A DNA stretch of 64,000 nucleotides from Bordetella sp. BOR01 (GCF_019218885.1 NZ_JAHUWT010000001.1:682001-746000), one strand, 5' to 3'. Shown: positions 1-8,972, numbered from the stretch's first letter. The notes: generated by a model from the letters alone, not told the origin. Numbers and translations: made by a program.

Positions 1-685
1 GTATGCCGAAAAGCTGCAGACGCGCCCCTGGACCGTTACCGTCGAGGGCGAAGTGCAACGCCCCCAGACCTTCGATATCGATGCCCTGCTCAAGCTGGCC
101 CCGCTCGAAGACCGTGTCTATCGCCTGCGTTGCGTCGAGGGCTGGTCGATGGTGATTCCGTGGGTGGGCTATCCCTTGTCGGCGCTGCTCAAGCAGGTCG
201 AGCCCACGGGCAACGCCAAGTTCGTCGAGTTCACCACCGTGGTACAGCGCGAGAACATGCCGGGCGTACGCTATCCGGTGCTGCAGTGGCCCTATATCGA
301 GGCGCTGCGGCTGGACGAGGCCATGCATCCCTTGTCGCTGCTGGTGTTCGGCTTGTACGGCAAGGTGCTGCCCAACCAGAACGGTGCGCCGTTGCGGTTG
401 GCCGTGCCCTGGAAATACGGCTTCAAGTCGGCCAAGTCGCTGGTGCGCATCCGGCTGCTCGAACGCCAGCCCAGCAGTTCATGGATGCAGGCCGCCGCGA
501 ACGAATATGGCTTTTATGCCAACGTGAACCCCGATGTGCCGCACCCGCGCTGGAGCCAGGCCACAGAGCGGCGGATCGGCGAAGACGGCCTGTTCACTCC
601 CAAGCGCAAGACTTTGATGTTCAACGGTTATGCCGACCAGGTGGCCTCGCTGTACCAAGGCATGGACCTGAAGGCCAATTACTGA
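1..685 (+). CDS. msrP: Protein-methionine-sulfoxide reductase, catalytic subunit MsrP (5' end outside window)
   Basis: MsrP is the periplasmic molybdopterin enzyme that reduces oxidised methionines in envelope proteins, using electrons from MsrQ. The reading frame is open from base 2, so the signal peptide and start lie upstream. About 227 C-terminal residues are visible, against roughly 330 in the family. The stretch [13 protein letters not shown] contains the cysteine (codon 131-133) that ligates molybdenum in this family. The C-terminal part ([17 protein letters not shown]) is typical of MsrP. The gene is followed after 17 bases by msrQ, the usual partner order. Function is assigned by family resemblance; Tat export cannot be seen here. 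Confidence 0.93.
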   Translation, partial: YAEKLQTRPWTVTVEGEVQRPQTFDIDALLKLAPLEDRVYRLRCVEGWSMVIPWVGYPLSALLKQVEPTGNAKFVEFTTVVQRENMPGVRYPVLQWPYIEALRLDEAMHPLSLLVFGLYGKVLPNQNGAPLRLAVPWKYGFKSAKSLVRIRLLERQPSSSWMQAAANEYGFYANVNPDVPHPRWSQATERRIGEDGLFTPKRKTLMFNGYADQVASLYQGMDLKANY

Positions 686-702
686 GCCGCCCCGGGCGCC
701 GC

Positions 703-1344
703 ATGCACCGTCCGCCGCCTGTACTGTCGTCCGCTGCGCGCCGCAGGCCGTGGTCTGCCGCGGCGGTGGGGCGTTTCAAGCCGCTGTTGTTCGTTGCCGG
801 CCTGCTGCCGTTCGCGCGCTGGATCTGGCTGGGTTTCCATGACGGCCTGACCGCCAACCCGGTGGAGTTCCTGACGCGTTCTGCAGGCACCTGGACGCTG
901 GTATGCCTGCTGGTCACCCTGTCGATCACGCCGCTGCGGCGCATCCTGGACCAACCCGCGCTGGTGCGCCTGCGCCGGCCTTGCGGGTTGTTTGCCTTTT
1001 TCTACGGCAGCCTGCATTTCATGGCCTGGGTCTGGTGGGACCGCGGTCTCGATCCGGCCTCGATGCTGCAGGACGTGGTCGAACGGCCCTTCATTACCGC
1101 GGGTTTCGCGGCTTTCGTGTGCATGGCGGCCCTTGCCGCGACCTCGACGCAATGGGCGATGCGCAAGATGGGGCGGCGCTGGCAAGTGCTGCACCGGGCC
1201 GTATACCTGATTGGCGTGCTGGCCATCGTGCATTTGTGGTGGCACAAGGCTGGCAAGAACGATTTCCAGCAACCCCTGGCCTACGGCGCGGCGCTGGCCG
1301 TGCTGCTGGGGTGGCGGATCGTGGCGGCGCTGCGCCGGCATTGA
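703..1344 (+). CDS. msrQ: Heme-binding membrane subunit MsrQ
   Basis: MsrQ is the inner-membrane b-type heme protein that passes electrons from the respiratory chain or flavin reductase to MsrP. The 213-residue product starts at ATG 703, directly after msrP. The frame is open further upstream, but that part overlaps msrP and has no family character. Several hydrophobic segments are visible, with membrane histidines in YGSLHFMAWVWW, WQVLHRAVYLIG and IVHLWWHKAG that match the heme-ligand positions of the YedZ/ferric-reductase-like family. It forms a two-gene operon with msrP. Confidence 0.93.
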   Translation: MHRPPPVLSSAARRRPWSAAAVGRFKPLLFVAGLLPFARWIWLGFHDGLTANPVEFLTRSAGTWTLVCLLVTLSITPLRRILDQPALVRLRRPCGLFAFFYGSLHFMAWVWWDRGLDPASMLQDVVERPFITAGFAAFVCMAALAATSTQWAMRKMGRRWQVLHRAVYLIGVLAIVHLWWHKAGKNDFQQPLAYGAALAVLLGWRIVAALRRH

Positions 1345-1365
1345 GCCGGCCAGCGGCCGTGGTGG

Positions 1366-1380
1366 GCCCGAATCTCGGGC
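1366..1380. terminator. Small hairpin between convergent msrQ and amiD
   Basis: GCCCGA and TCGGGC are separated by three bases in the 36-base gap between the two convergent genes. There is no clear T-run on either side, so this is at best a weak bidirectional terminator. Confidence 0.3.
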
Positions 1381-2208
1381 TCAGCGCCCCTGTCCTGAGG
1401 GAAGGGCCATCATGATGGCCGCCGTTTCCGCGTCGGGCTTGCCGTCGTAGTCGGCTGGCCGGTAGTGCATCTGGAAGGCCGCCAGTACATTGCGGGTGGC
1501 GCGGTCCAGCCGGCCGTGCTGCGGGCAGGCGTATCCCAGCCGTGCCAGTTGTTGCTGGAACCACGCCACTTCGGGTACGCCCTGGCGTTGCAGGGTTACC
1601 CAGTGGGCGGCCGCCTGCGCCTCGTCGTACCAACGGCCCAGGCCTGCGTCGGCCAGGCGCTTCCATGGGAACAGCGGACCGGGGTCGGTCTTGCGTTGCG
1701 GTGCGATGTCGCTGTGCGCCACGATGTTCTCGGGGTGCACGCCATGCCGCGCGATCAGATCGCGCAGCAGCAGGATCAGTACCTGTACCTGCGCATCGGG
1801 GTAGGGTTGCCAGCGCGTCGCGTCGCCGGCCGCGTCACGCCGGCCGGCATTGACCAGTTCGATGCCGATCGACACCGGATTCAGCGAAACCTGCTCATAC
1901 CAGCTGCTTGCTCCGGCATGCCAGGCGCTGCGGGTCTCGTCCACCAGCCGGTACACGTGCGGCCGCGCCTCGTCGGTGATCAGGTAATGGGCACTGACGC
2001 CGCCCTGCGACAGCAGTTCCAGCGAGTGCGGTCCGTTGGTCGAGGTGTAGTGCAGCACGATATAGCGCACTCGGCTGTCTTGGCTGACTGCGCTGATCGA
2101 GTCGTCGATGTCCAGCGTGGGCGGCGCCCGGTGGCTTGCGCACCCCCCCAGCACCCATGCCGCGACGGCCAGGGCCGCAAAGCAGCGGGACGGGCGCAGG
2201 CGGGTCAT
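1381..2208 (-). CDS. amiD: AmiD-type N-acetylmuramoyl-L-alanine amidase, lipoprotein
   Basis: This is a zinc amidase of the Amidase_2/AmpD family. It cleaves the MurNAc-L-Ala bond of peptidoglycan or anhydro-muropeptides. I start at the ATG at 2208, because the product then begins with a lipoprotein signal: basic N-terminus, hydrophobic stretch and lipobox LGGC with Cys23. A longer frame start at 2304 lies inside the upstream gene. Zinc-ligand motifs are visible as YIVLHYTS (His53) and AHSDIAPQRKTDPG. The C-terminal ~70 residues (QQQLARLGYACPQHG onward) form a peptidoglycan-binding domain. The start overlaps the stop of the upstream methylase gene by four bases, so the two are translationally coupled. 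Outer-membrane periplasmic location is inferred from the lipobox. Confidence 0.9.
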   Translation of the reverse strand: MTRLRPSRCFAALAVAAWVLGGCASHRAPPTLDIDDSISAVSQDSRVRYIVLHYTSTNGPHSLELLSQGGVSAHYLITDEARPHVYRLVDETRSAWHAGASSWYEQVSLNPVSIGIELVNAGRRDAAGDATRWQPYPDAQVQVLILLLRDLIARHGVHPENIVAHSDIAPQRKTDPGPLFPWKRLADAGLGRWYDEAQAAAHWVTLQRQGVPEVAWFQQQLARLGYACPQHGRLDRATRNVLAAFQMHYRPADYDGKPDAETAAIMMALPSGQGR

Positions 2209-2921
2209 GGGCGCGCGGCCAGGTACAGGAAAAGGGTGGGGCGCTTGTCCAGTTCGGGCACGGGCCGCGTCTTCCAATCGGCAATGGAATGCGTGCGTAT
2301 CCATTCGTCATCGGTCGTCAGCGAGCGGGCCACGCACAGGCGTGTGTCGCCGCGCAACGTGGCCAGCAGCGTGGCGAACATGGCCGCATTGCGATAAGGC
2401 GTCTCGATCAGCAGCTGTGTCTGGTGATGGCGTGCCGAATGCTGTTCCCAGCTACGCAACTGCTTGGCGCGTTCGGCCGGATCCACGGGCGCATAACCAT
2501 GGAATGCAAAGCGCTGGCCGTCCAGGCCGCTGGCCATCAGGCCCAGCAAGATCGACGACGGCCCCACCCATGGGCGCACCGCGATCCCCAGGCGATGCGC
2601 CGCCGCAACCACGGTAGCTCCGGGATCGGCCACGGCAGGGCAGCCCGCCTCGGACACCAACCCCAGGTCCTGGCCTTGCCGCACGGGCGCCAGCCATTGC
2701 TGGACCTGGCCCGCATCGGTCTTGGCCGTCAGGGTGTGAATGGTGATTTCCTGCAGGGGGCGCACGGTGCCGATCTGTTTCAGGAAGGCCCGCGCCGTCT
2801 TGGCGTTCTCGGCGATGTAGGTATCCAGGGCGCCGGCCAGGGTGCGGGCGTCGCTGGGCAGCCAGCGTTCGGGGGGCGACTCGCCCAGGCTGACCGGGAT
2901 CAGGTGCAGCGTGCCGCTCAT
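2205..2921 (-). CDS. SAM-dependent tetrapyrrole-methylase family protein (RsmI-like)
   Basis: The 238-residue protein belongs to the tetrapyrrole (corrin/porphyrin) methylase family and is closest in pattern to RsmI, the 16S rRNA C1402 ribose methyltransferase. It begins SGTLHLIPVSLGE, and the SEAGCPAVADPG motif corresponds to the SDAGTPxISDPG loop of RsmI. It is about 50 residues shorter than RsmI (~285) and lacks RsmI's C-terminal extension. It is therefore probably the widespread RsmI paralogue of unknown substrate (COG0313) rather than RsmI itself. Its start overlaps the stop of maf and its end overlaps amiD, forming a tight leftward operon. Confidence 0.8.
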   Translation of the reverse strand: MSGTLHLIPVSLGESPPERWLPSDARTLAGALDTYIAENAKTARAFLKQIGTVRPLQEITIHTLTAKTDAGQVQQWLAPVRQGQDLGLVSEAGCPAVADPGATVVAAAHRLGIAVRPWVGPSSILLGLMASGLDGQRFAFHGYAPVDPAERAKQLRSWEQHSARHHQTQLLIETPYRNAAMFATLLATLRGDTRLCVARSLTTDDEWIRTHSIADWKTRPVPELDKRPTLFLYLAARP

Positions 2922-3520
2922 GCCGGCGTGCCCGCGGCCAGGGGGGCCAGCCCGAACCCGGCCAGCATGTCCGTCAGGGCGATCAAGGGCAGGCCGATGA
3001 TGGCGGTCGGGTCGTCGCTGCGTACGTATTCCATCAGCGCGATGCCCAGGCTTTCCGCTTTGGCGCTGCCCGCGGTATCGTAGGGTTCTTCGGCGCGCAG
3101 GTAGGCGTCGATGGCAGTATCCGATAAAGGGCGGAAGCGGCAGTGCGTGATGACGTCGGCTTTTTCCACGCGCTGGCCGTCTGTCACCGCCAGTGCACTA
3201 TGAAATTCCACCGTGCGGCCGGCCAGTGTCCGCAACTGGGCCTGGGCGCGGCTGAAGTCGCCCGGCTTGCCGATGGGCTGGCCGTCTACGGTGGCGACCT
3301 GGTCCGATCCGATCACGATGCAGCCTGGGTGGCGGGCGGCGATGGCCAGCGCTTTTTCCACCGACAGGCGCAGCGCCAGGTCGGCTGGCGCTTCGCCCGC
3401 GGTCGGGGTTTCGTCGATGTCAGGCGAAATCGCCTCGAATGGCAGGCGCAGGCGCGTCAGTAATTCGCGCCGGTAGCGCGAGCTCGAGGCCAGGATCAGG
3501 CGGGGTGGCAGATTGGGCAT
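2918..3520 (-). CDS. maf: Maf/YceF-type nucleoside triphosphate pyrophosphatase
   Basis: A house-cleaning pyrophosphatase that hydrolyses non-canonical nucleotides; the YceF subgroup prefers m7GTP. The 200-residue length is typical. The N-terminal LILASSSRYRRELL substrate-binding motif, the SPDIDETP motif and the IGSDQVA catalytic segment are all present. The C-terminal DPTAIIGLPLIAL resembles the YceF subgroup. It is the first gene of the leftward maf / methylase / amiD operon and is divergent from yceD-rpmF, an arrangement also common in gammaproteobacteria. A longer start is not needed: ATG 3520 lies just before the conserved NLPPRLILASSS region. Confidence 0.9.
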   Translation of the reverse strand: MPNLPPRLILASSSRYRRELLTRLRLPFEAISPDIDETPTAGEAPADLALRLSVEKALAIAARHPGCIVIGSDQVATVDGQPIGKPGDFSRAQAQLRTLAGRTVEFHSALAVTDGQRVEKADVITHCRFRPLSDTAIDAYLRAEEPYDTAGSAKAESLGIALMEYVRSDDPTAIIGLPLIALTDMLAGFGLAPLAAGTPA

Positions 3521-3527
3521 GCAGAGT

Positions 3528-3557
3528 TTGACGGTGATACGTAAGTCACGGTATTAT
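3528..3557 (+). promoter_or_regulatory. Sigma-70 promoter for yceD-rpmF-plsX-fab operon
   Basis: TTGACG (3528-3533) and TATTAT (3552-3557) are separated by 18 bases in an AT-enriched part of the maf/yceD intergenic gap. Each hexamer differs from consensus at one position. This is the only convincing promoter upstream of yceD, and it probably drives ribosomal protein L32 and the start of the fatty-acid cluster. Confidence 0.7.
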
Positions 3558-3612
3558 CTAACGTTTTGCGGGATTTTTGCAGGGCAGGCATTGATTGGGG
3601 TTCGTGATTCAT

Positions 3613-4272
3613 ATGGGCAGCAACGAACGGGGCAATAACGAACAGGGCAACAACGAGCGGGGCAACAACGAATGGGCAGGGGCGGCGCGGCTGCGCGGGT
3701 CCGGTTCGGATGCCGTGATCGATGCCTTCGCACTTGCCCGCCAGGGCGGCAGCGTCCAGGGTACCGTACCGCTGGTGCGGTTGGCCAGGGCAGTCGAAGG
3801 TCTGCCCGACCAGCCTGCCGGCGAGGCCGGCCTGGTGGCTTGGTCGGTGCGCGGTGAAATAGGCAAGGGCCTGGCCAAGGCGGGTATCGCGGCGGGCCAG
3901 TCGCTCTTGCACCTGCGCGTGCAGGCCAGCCCCATGGTGGTGTGCCAGCGTTGCAATGTTCCGTTTGCTTATGCGGTAGATTCCCAGACAGTATTGCAGT
4001 TGGTCAAGTCCGAAGACGAGCTCGACAACGACTTGTCCCTTGATACGCAAGACCCGGAACTTGCGGACTCGCTACCCGAAAAGGTGGTGGGCTCGCATCG
4101 CTTCGATCTGTTGGCCCAGGTCGAAGACGAGCTCATCCTGAGCATTCCATACGTGCCCAGGCATCCCGTATGCCCGGGTGCGCAGGCCGAAGACGGCGAC
4201 GCCTTCCAGGCGCCCGCCGTCGAGCATCCATCGCCGTTTGCGGTGTTGGAACAACTGAAGCGCAAAGATTAG
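3613..4272 (+). CDS. yceD: YceD/DUF177 family 23S rRNA accumulation protein
   Basis: YceD (DUF177) is needed for normal 23S rRNA accumulation in bacteria and plants and is almost always encoded just before rpmF, as here. The conserved core starts near IDAFALARQGGSVQG, and the CQRCNVPF cysteine pair typical of the family is visible. From ATG 3613 the protein has 219 residues, including an N-terminal run of four GNNE(x)-type pentapeptides encoded by a 15-base tandem repeat. A GTG at 3715, immediately before the conserved core, is an alternative start that would leave the repeat untranslated. Neither start has a strong ribosome-binding site. A TTG at 3595 also exists but is less likely. Confidence 0.85.
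   Translation: MGSNERGNNEQGNNERGNNEWAGAARLRGSGSDAVIDAFALARQGGSVQGTVPLVRLARAVEGLPDQPAGEAGLVAWSVRGEIGKGLAKAGIAAGQSLLHLRVQASPMVVCQRCNVPFAYAVDSQTVLQLVKSEDELDNDLSLDTQDPELADSLPEKVVGSHRFDLLAQVEDELILSIPYVPRHPVCPGAQAEDGDAFQAPAVEHPSPFAVLEQLKRKD
3616..3675 (+). repeat. Four tandem 15-bp units at the 5' end of yceD
   Basis: Four adjacent 15-base units (3616-3630, 3631-3645, 3646-3660, 3661-3675) share the pattern GGCAAcAACGAacGG with a few differences. In the yceD frame they encode GSNER, GNNEQ, GNNER and GNNEW. The unit length is a multiple of three, so copy-number change would keep the frame. Confidence 0.9.
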
Positions 4273-4323
4273 GTCAACATCGGGCGGCATCGCGTACAAT
4301 GCGGCCCGTTTCTAGGAGTCATC

Positions 4324-4506
4324 ATGGCTGTTCAACAAAACAAGAAGTCCCCGTCCAAGCGTGGCATGCATCGCTCGCATGATTTTCTGGTCAATCCGCC
4401 CACCGCGATCGAACCCACCACCGGCGAAAGCCATCTGCGCCACCACATCAGCCCCAATGGCTTCTACCGTGGACGCAAGATCCTGAAGACCAAGGCCGAC
4501 GAATAA
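4324..4506 (+). CDS. rpmF: 50S ribosomal protein L32
   Basis: The 60-residue basic protein [20 protein letters not shown]... is the L32 family sequence end to end, with the usual length and lysine/arginine content. TAGGAG lies eight bases before the ATG as a clear ribosome-binding site. The gene sits between yceD and plsX, the near-universal proteobacterial order that links ribosome synthesis with lipid synthesis. The zinc-binding cysteines found in some L32 proteins are absent, so this is the zinc-independent form. Confidence 0.97.
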   Translation: MAVQQNKKSPSKRGMHRSHDFLVNPPTAIEPTTGESHLRHHISPNGFYRGRKILKTKADE

Positions 4507-4557
4507 CGTCGTCGCGAAACGCGTCTTTCGCACCCACGGCAGCGCTGACCAGCACCT

Positions 4558-5622
4558 GTGATACGCATCGCCATCGACTGTATGGGCGGCGATTTCGGCC
4601 TGCCCGTCACGATTCCGGCCGCGATCGAGTTCGTCCGGCAATTTCCGGACTCCCGGTTGTTGCTGGTCGGCCTGCCCGAGGCCATCGAGGCGGCATTGGC
4701 CGAGCACAAGGCCGCTGCCCACGATCGCCTTGAAATCGTGCCGGCCACCGAGGTCGTCTCCATGGACGACCCGGTCGAGGTTGCCCTGCGCCGCAAGAAA
4801 GACTCTTCCATGCGGCTGGCGGTGCAGGCGGTCAAAGACGGCCGCGCCGACGCCTGCATATCGGCGGGCAATACCGGCGCCTGGATGGCCATCTCGCGTT
4901 ATGTGCTCAAGACGCTGGACGGCATCGACCGTCCAGCCATCGCGACGTCCATTCCCAACCAGACCGGTCGCGCCACGACGGTGCTCGACCTGGGTGCCAA
5001 CGTCGATTGCACGGCCGAGCACCTGCTGCAGTTCGCCATCATGGGTGCGGCCCTGACCCAGGCGGTCGACCATCGCGACAATCCTTCGGTGGGCTTGCTG
5101 AACATCGGCGAAGAGGTCATCAAGGGCAACGAGGTGGTCAAGGAAGCGGCCGAGCTGCTGCGTCGCAGCCCGCTGAATTTCCAGGGCAACGTCGAGGGCA
5201 ACGATATCTTCAAGGGCACGGTCGATGTGGTCGTCTGCGACGGCTTTGTCGGCAACGTGGTGCTCAAGTCGGTCGAAGGCCTGGCGAAGATGCTGTCGAG
5301 CATGATCCGCGAAGAATTCCAGCGTAACCTGATCACGCTGCTGGCCGGCGCCATCGCCAAGCCGGTGCTCAACCGCCTGCGCCACCGCGTCGACAATCGC
5401 CGCTACAACGGCGCGGCGCTGCTGGGCCTGCGCGGCGTGGTGATCAAGAGCCACGGGTCGGCCGACGCCTACGCCTACGGTTTCGCATTGCAGCGCGCGC
5501 GCGAGGCCGTGGTGAGTAAACTGCAGGAACGCACTGCCCAGACCGTGGCGCTGATCACCCAGCGCGTCCAGACGGGCGGAGCCGCCGCTGGCGAGCCCGA
5601 AGCGGCCGGGGATACCGTTTGA
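4558..5622 (+). CDS. plsX: Phosphate acyltransferase PlsX
   Basis: PlsX converts acyl-ACP and inorganic phosphate to acyl-phosphate, the acyl donor for PlsY in phospholipid synthesis. It is a peripheral membrane enzyme. The GTG start at 4558 is placed because the product then begins [14 protein letters not shown], the invariant PlsX N-terminus. The protein has 354 residues. [19 protein letters not shown] and [17 protein letters not shown] are further family blocks. The stop codon overlaps the fabH start by one base (TGATG), indicating translational coupling. Confidence 0.97.
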   Translation: MIRIAIDCMGGDFGLPVTIPAAIEFVRQFPDSRLLLVGLPEAIEAALAEHKAAAHDRLEIVPATEVVSMDDPVEVALRRKKDSSMRLAVQAVKDGRADACISAGNTGAWMAISRYVLKTLDGIDRPAIATSIPNQTGRATTVLDLGANVDCTAEHLLQFAIMGAALTQAVDHRDNPSVGLLNIGEEVIKGNEVVKEAAELLRRSPLNFQGNVEGNDIFKGTVDVVVCDGFVGNVVLKSVEGLAKMLSSMIREEFQRNLITLLAGAIAKPVLNRLRHRVDNRRYNGAALLGLRGVVIKSHGSADAYAYGFALQRAREAVVSKLQERTAQTVALITQRVQTGGAAAGEPEAAGDTV

Positions 5623-6608
5623 TGGGTACCGCAATGACATATGCCGTGATCGCCGGCTCAGGCAGTTTCCTGCCTGAGCGGGTCGTGTCCAACGATGAAC
5701 TGGCCGCCGAGTTGGCCACGCGCAATATTTCCACGTCCGACGAATGGATCGTCGAACGCACCGGCATTCGGCAGCGCCATCTGGCCGAGCGCGGTGTCAC
5801 CACCAGCCAATTGGCTACCGAAGCGGCCCGCCATGCGCTGGACGATGCCGGCGTGCAGCCTTCTGATGTCGACCTGATCATCGTGGCCACGTCCACGCCC
5901 GACTACGTCTTCCCCAGCACGGCCTGCCTGGTGCAGGCCAACCTGGGCGCGAAGGGCGGCGCGGCGTTCGACGTACAGGCCGTCTGCAGCGGTTTCGTCT
6001 ATGCGCTCAGTACGGCCGACGCTTTCATCCGGGCCGGCCGGGCGCGCTGCGCGCTGGTTATCGGCGCCGAAGTCTTCTCGCGCATCCTCGACTGGAACGA
6101 TCGCGGCACCTGCGTGCTGTTCGGCGACGGCGCCGGTGCGGTGGTGCTCAAGGCGTCCGACCAGCCAGGCATCCTGGCTGCTCAATTGCACGCCGATGGC
6201 GCCCAGACCAAGATCCTGTGCGCCGCTGGCAATGTGGCCTATGGCGATGTCACGGGCGATCCGTTCCTGCGCATGGATGGCCAGGCCGTCTTCAAGCAGG
6301 CCGTCACGGTGCTCGACCGCTCGGCGCGCGATGTCTGTGCCGAGGCGGGCATCGAGATCGCCGACCTCGATTGGCTGGTTCCGCACCAGGCCAACGTGCG
6401 CATCCTGAATTTCCTGGCGCGCAAACTGCACGTGCCCACCGAAAAAATCGTGATCACGGTCGATTCGCATGCGAATACGTCGGCGGCCAGCGTGCCGCTG
6501 GCGCTTGACGTGGCCCGTCGCGACGGGCGGATCAAGCCAGGTCAATTGGTGCTGATGCAGGGCGTGGGCGGCGGTTTCACCTGGGGCTCGGTCCTGGCGC
6601 GTATGTAA
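5622..6608 (+). CDS. fabH: Beta-ketoacyl-ACP synthase III FabH
   Basis: FabH starts each fatty-acid chain by condensing acetyl-CoA with malonyl-ACP. The Cys-His-Asn triad is visible in [19 protein letters not shown] and SHANTSAAS, and the C-terminal [10 protein letters not shown] block is intact. I place the start at ATG 5622, overlapping the plsX stop, giving 328 residues. A second in-frame ATG at 5634 gives [15 protein letters not shown], which aligns directly with the family start and may be the real one. The gene is followed after 77 bases by fabD. Confidence 0.96.
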   Translation: MGTAMTYAVIAGSGSFLPERVVSNDELAAELATRNISTSDEWIVERTGIRQRHLAERGVTTSQLATEAARHALDDAGVQPSDVDLIIVATSTPDYVFPSTACLVQANLGAKGGAAFDVQAVCSGFVYALSTADAFIRAGRARCALVIGAEVFSRILDWNDRGTCVLFGDGAGAVVLKASDQPGILAAQLHADGAQTKILCAAGNVAYGDVTGDPFLRMDGQAVFKQAVTVLDRSARDVCAEAGIEIADLDWLVPHQANVRILNFLARKLHVPTEKIVITVDSHANTSAASVPLALDVARRDGRIKPGQLVLMQGVGGGFTWGSVLARM

Positions 6609-6685
6609 CGCCGGGCGCTTTCCCAGGGGGCCTGGGTCCGATGTCGGGTATTCTCACCGATTCTGAAATCAGTCGATACATCATC

Positions 6686-7621
6686 ATGAAAATCGCGTTT
6701 GTCTTTCCTGGTCAGGGTTCGCAGTCGGTCGGCATGCTCAATGCCTGGGCCGGCAATGCAGCCGTGGCCGATGTCGTGGCTCGCGCGGGCCAGGCGCTGG
6801 GCCAGGACCTCGGTGCCCTGATGGCCCAGGGGCCAGCCGAACAACTCAATCTCACCACCAACACGCAGCCGGCCATGCTGACCGCCGGCATGGCCGTATT
6901 CGCCGCCTGGCAGGCTGCGGGCGGGCCGATGCCCGCCCTGATGGCCGGACACAGCCTGGGCGAATACGCCGCGCTGACGGCAGCCGGCGCCCTGGCGCTC
7001 GAAGACGCGGTGCGCCTGGTGCGCGTGCGCGCCGATGCCATGCAGGCGGCGGTGCCGGTAGGTACGGGCGGCATGGCCGCGGTGCTGGGCCTGGACGATG
7101 ACGCCGTGCGCGCGGCCTGCGCGCAGGCCGCGCAGGGCGAGGTGGTCGAGGCCGTGAATTTCAATGCGCCGGCCCAGGTTGTCATTGCCGGGCACAAGGC
7201 TGCCGTCGAGCGTGCCTGCGAAGCCGCCAAGGCGGCTGGCGCCAAGCGCGCCCTGGTATTGCCGGTGTCGGCGCCATTTCATTCCAGCCTGCTGCGGCCT
7301 GCTGCCGACGTGCTGGCCAGCGCCCTGGCGCAAGCCGCTGTGGCCGCCCCGCAAGTGCCGGTGATCAATAACGTCGACGTGGCATCCCCCGCCGACCCGG
7401 CCGCCATCCGCGATGCCCTGGTGCGCCAGGCGTGGCATCCCGTGCGCTGGGTCGAGACCCTGCAGGCCATGAAGGCCCAGGGTGTTACCCATGTGGTCGA
7501 ATGCGGCCCCGGTAAAGTGCTGGCTGGGCTGACCAAGCGCATCGACAGCGAACTCACCAGCCTTTCGATTACCGACCCGGCTTCGATGCAAGCCGCGCTG
7601 GCCACCTTCAGCCAGCACTGA
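6686..7621 (+). CDS. fabD: Malonyl-CoA:ACP transacylase FabD
   Basis: FabD loads malonyl groups onto ACP. The start at ATG 6686 gives MKIAFVFPGQGSQSVGM, the standard FabD N-terminus. The frame is open 15 codons further upstream, but that segment has no family match. The serine nucleophile lies in AGHSLGEYAAL and the partner histidine in PVSAPFHSSLL. The product has 311 residues, typical length. It sits between fabH and fabG as in most proteobacterial fab clusters. Confidence 0.97.
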   Translation: MKIAFVFPGQGSQSVGMLNAWAGNAAVADVVARAGQALGQDLGALMAQGPAEQLNLTTNTQPAMLTAGMAVFAAWQAAGGPMPALMAGHSLGEYAALTAAGALALEDAVRLVRVRADAMQAAVPVGTGGMAAVLGLDDDAVRAACAQAAQGEVVEAVNFNAPAQVVIAGHKAAVERACEAAKAAGAKRALVLPVSAPFHSSLLRPAADVLASALAQAAVAAPQVPVINNVDVASPADPAAIRDALVRQAWHPVRWVETLQAMKAQGVTHVVECGPGKVLAGLTKRIDSELTSLSITDPASMQAALATFSQH

Positions 7622-7666
7622 CACGGCGTGCCTCGGCGCGGGGCGGTCCGCCACAACGGAACTGAC

Positions 7667-8422
7667 ATGGATAAACAATCGGCAGAACTGCAAGGCAAGA
7701 TGGCCCTGGTAACCGGCGCCACGCGCGGTATCGGCAAGGCCATTGCCCACGAACTCGCCGTGCGCGGCGCCGTGGTGGTCGGTACGGCCACCAGCGAAAC
7801 GGGCGCGCAGGCCATCAACGAAGCGCTGGCGCCCCTGGGCGGGCGTGGCGTGGTACTCGATGTTACCGACGCAAAGGCCTGCGATGCGCTGGTCGATGCG
7901 CTGGGCAGGGAAACCGGCGGCGGCCCGCACATTCTGGTCAACAATGCCGGCATCACGCGCGACAACCTCGCCATGCGCATGAAAGACGACGACTGGACGG
8001 CTGTCATCGACACCAACCTGGCGGCGGTATTCCGCCTGTCGCGCGCCGTGCTGCGTGGCATGATGAAAGCCCGCTGGGGCCGTATCATCAACGTGACCTC
8101 GGTGGTGGGCGCCAGCGGCAACGCCGGCCAGGCCAATTACGCGGCCGCCAAGGCCGGCGTGGCGGGCATGTCGCGCGCATTGGCGCGCGAGCTGGGCAGC
8201 CGCAATATCACGGTCAATTGCGTGGCGCCGGGCTTCATCGATACCGACATGACGCGCGCACTGGGCGAGAACCAGACCGCTGCGCTATTGCAGCAGATTC
8301 CACTGGGGCGGTTGGGTTCGCCCGTTGACATCGCTCATGCGGTGGCCTTTTTATCCGGACCCCAGGCAGGTTACATTACTGGAACGACCCTGCACGTCAA
8401 CGGCGGGATGTACATGCAATAA
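7667..8422 (+). CDS. fabG: 3-oxoacyl-ACP reductase FabG
   Basis: An NADPH-dependent short-chain dehydrogenase that reduces beta-ketoacyl-ACP. The cofactor motif TGATRGIGKAI, the NNAGITRDNL motif, the catalytic Ser in INVTSVVG and the YAAAKAG (YxxxK) motif are all present. The end GTTLHVNGGMYM is the classic FabG C-terminus. The ATG at 7667 is chosen for the 251-residue product; the open frame upstream (from 7628) lacks family character. It lies between fabD and acpP. Confidence 0.96.
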   Translation: MDKQSAELQGKMALVTGATRGIGKAIAHELAVRGAVVVGTATSETGAQAINEALAPLGGRGVVLDVTDAKACDALVDALGRETGGGPHILVNNAGITRDNLAMRMKDDDWTAVIDTNLAAVFRLSRAVLRGMMKARWGRIINVTSVVGASGNAGQANYAAAKAGVAGMSRALARELGSRNITVNCVAPGFIDTDMTRALGENQTAALLQQIPLGRLGSPVDIAHAVAFLSGPQAGYITGTTLHVNGGMYMQ

Positions 8423-8490
8423 GGCCGCCCCAGAGCGGCCGCTACGGGCACGCCGGGGGGCACTCAGTCATTTTTGTCACGGCCAGGCGT

Positions 8491-8517
8491 TTGCATTCCT
8501 CTACGCTTGGCTATAAT
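8491..8517 (+). promoter_or_regulatory. Promoter upstream of acpP
   Basis: A perfect TATAAT (8512-8517) is preceded by TTGCAT (8491-8496) with a somewhat short 15-base spacer. It lies 31 bases before the acpP start codon. A dedicated promoter would fit the very high expression of acyl carrier protein relative to the enzymes around it. Confidence 0.65.
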
Positions 8518-8548
8518 TCGCGGGATTTTTCCCCAATTGGAGATCTGC

Positions 8549-8788
8549 ATGGAAAGCATCGAACAGCGCGTCAAGAAGATCGTCGCTGAACAACTTGGCG
8601 TCAACGAAGCCGAGATCAAGAACGAATCCTCCTTCCTTGACGACCTCGGTGCCGATTCGCTCGACATGGTTGAACTGGTCATGGCGCTCGAAGACGAGTT
8701 CGAGACCGAGATCCCCGACGAAGAGGCCGAAAAGATCACCACCGTGCAGCAAGCGATTGATTACATCAACTCGCACGGTAAGCAGTAA
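8549..8788 (+). CDS. acpP: Acyl carrier protein
   Basis: A 79-residue acidic protein that carries growing acyl chains as thioesters on 4'-phosphopantetheine. The attachment serine is Ser37 in the [11 protein letters not shown] motif. The start is ATG 8549 ([12 protein letters not shown]), preceded by GGAG at good spacing; an earlier in-frame start would add 25 unrelated residues. It lies between fabG and fabF, and a large hairpin follows the stop codon. Confidence 0.98.
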
Positions 8789-8863
8789 AGCTCATCCTGT
8801 ATTTTTCCGGACGCCATCCCGCCCAGCGGACGCGGCCGGGAACCGGGGCGGTTTCAGGAGTGC

Positions 8864-8922
8864 CGTGCGGTCCGTGCGCGGGAACATCTCGACGATGTTT
8901 CCGCGGCCGGACGGTCCGCACG
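8864..8922 (+). other. Large stem-loop between acpP and fabF
   Basis: The arms CGTGCGG (8864-8870) and GGAACATC (8881-8888) pair with GATGTTTCC (8894-8902) and CCGCACG (8916-8922). The apical loop is five bases and there is a small internal loop. No T-run follows, so it is not a standard terminator. It may act as an RNA-processing or stability element that lets acpP be expressed above fabF. Confidence 0.6.
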
Positions 8923-8972
8923 CGTGGCGCATCCGAAAACCGCCTTTCTTTTGTCTGTTTTAGGAGTCATCC

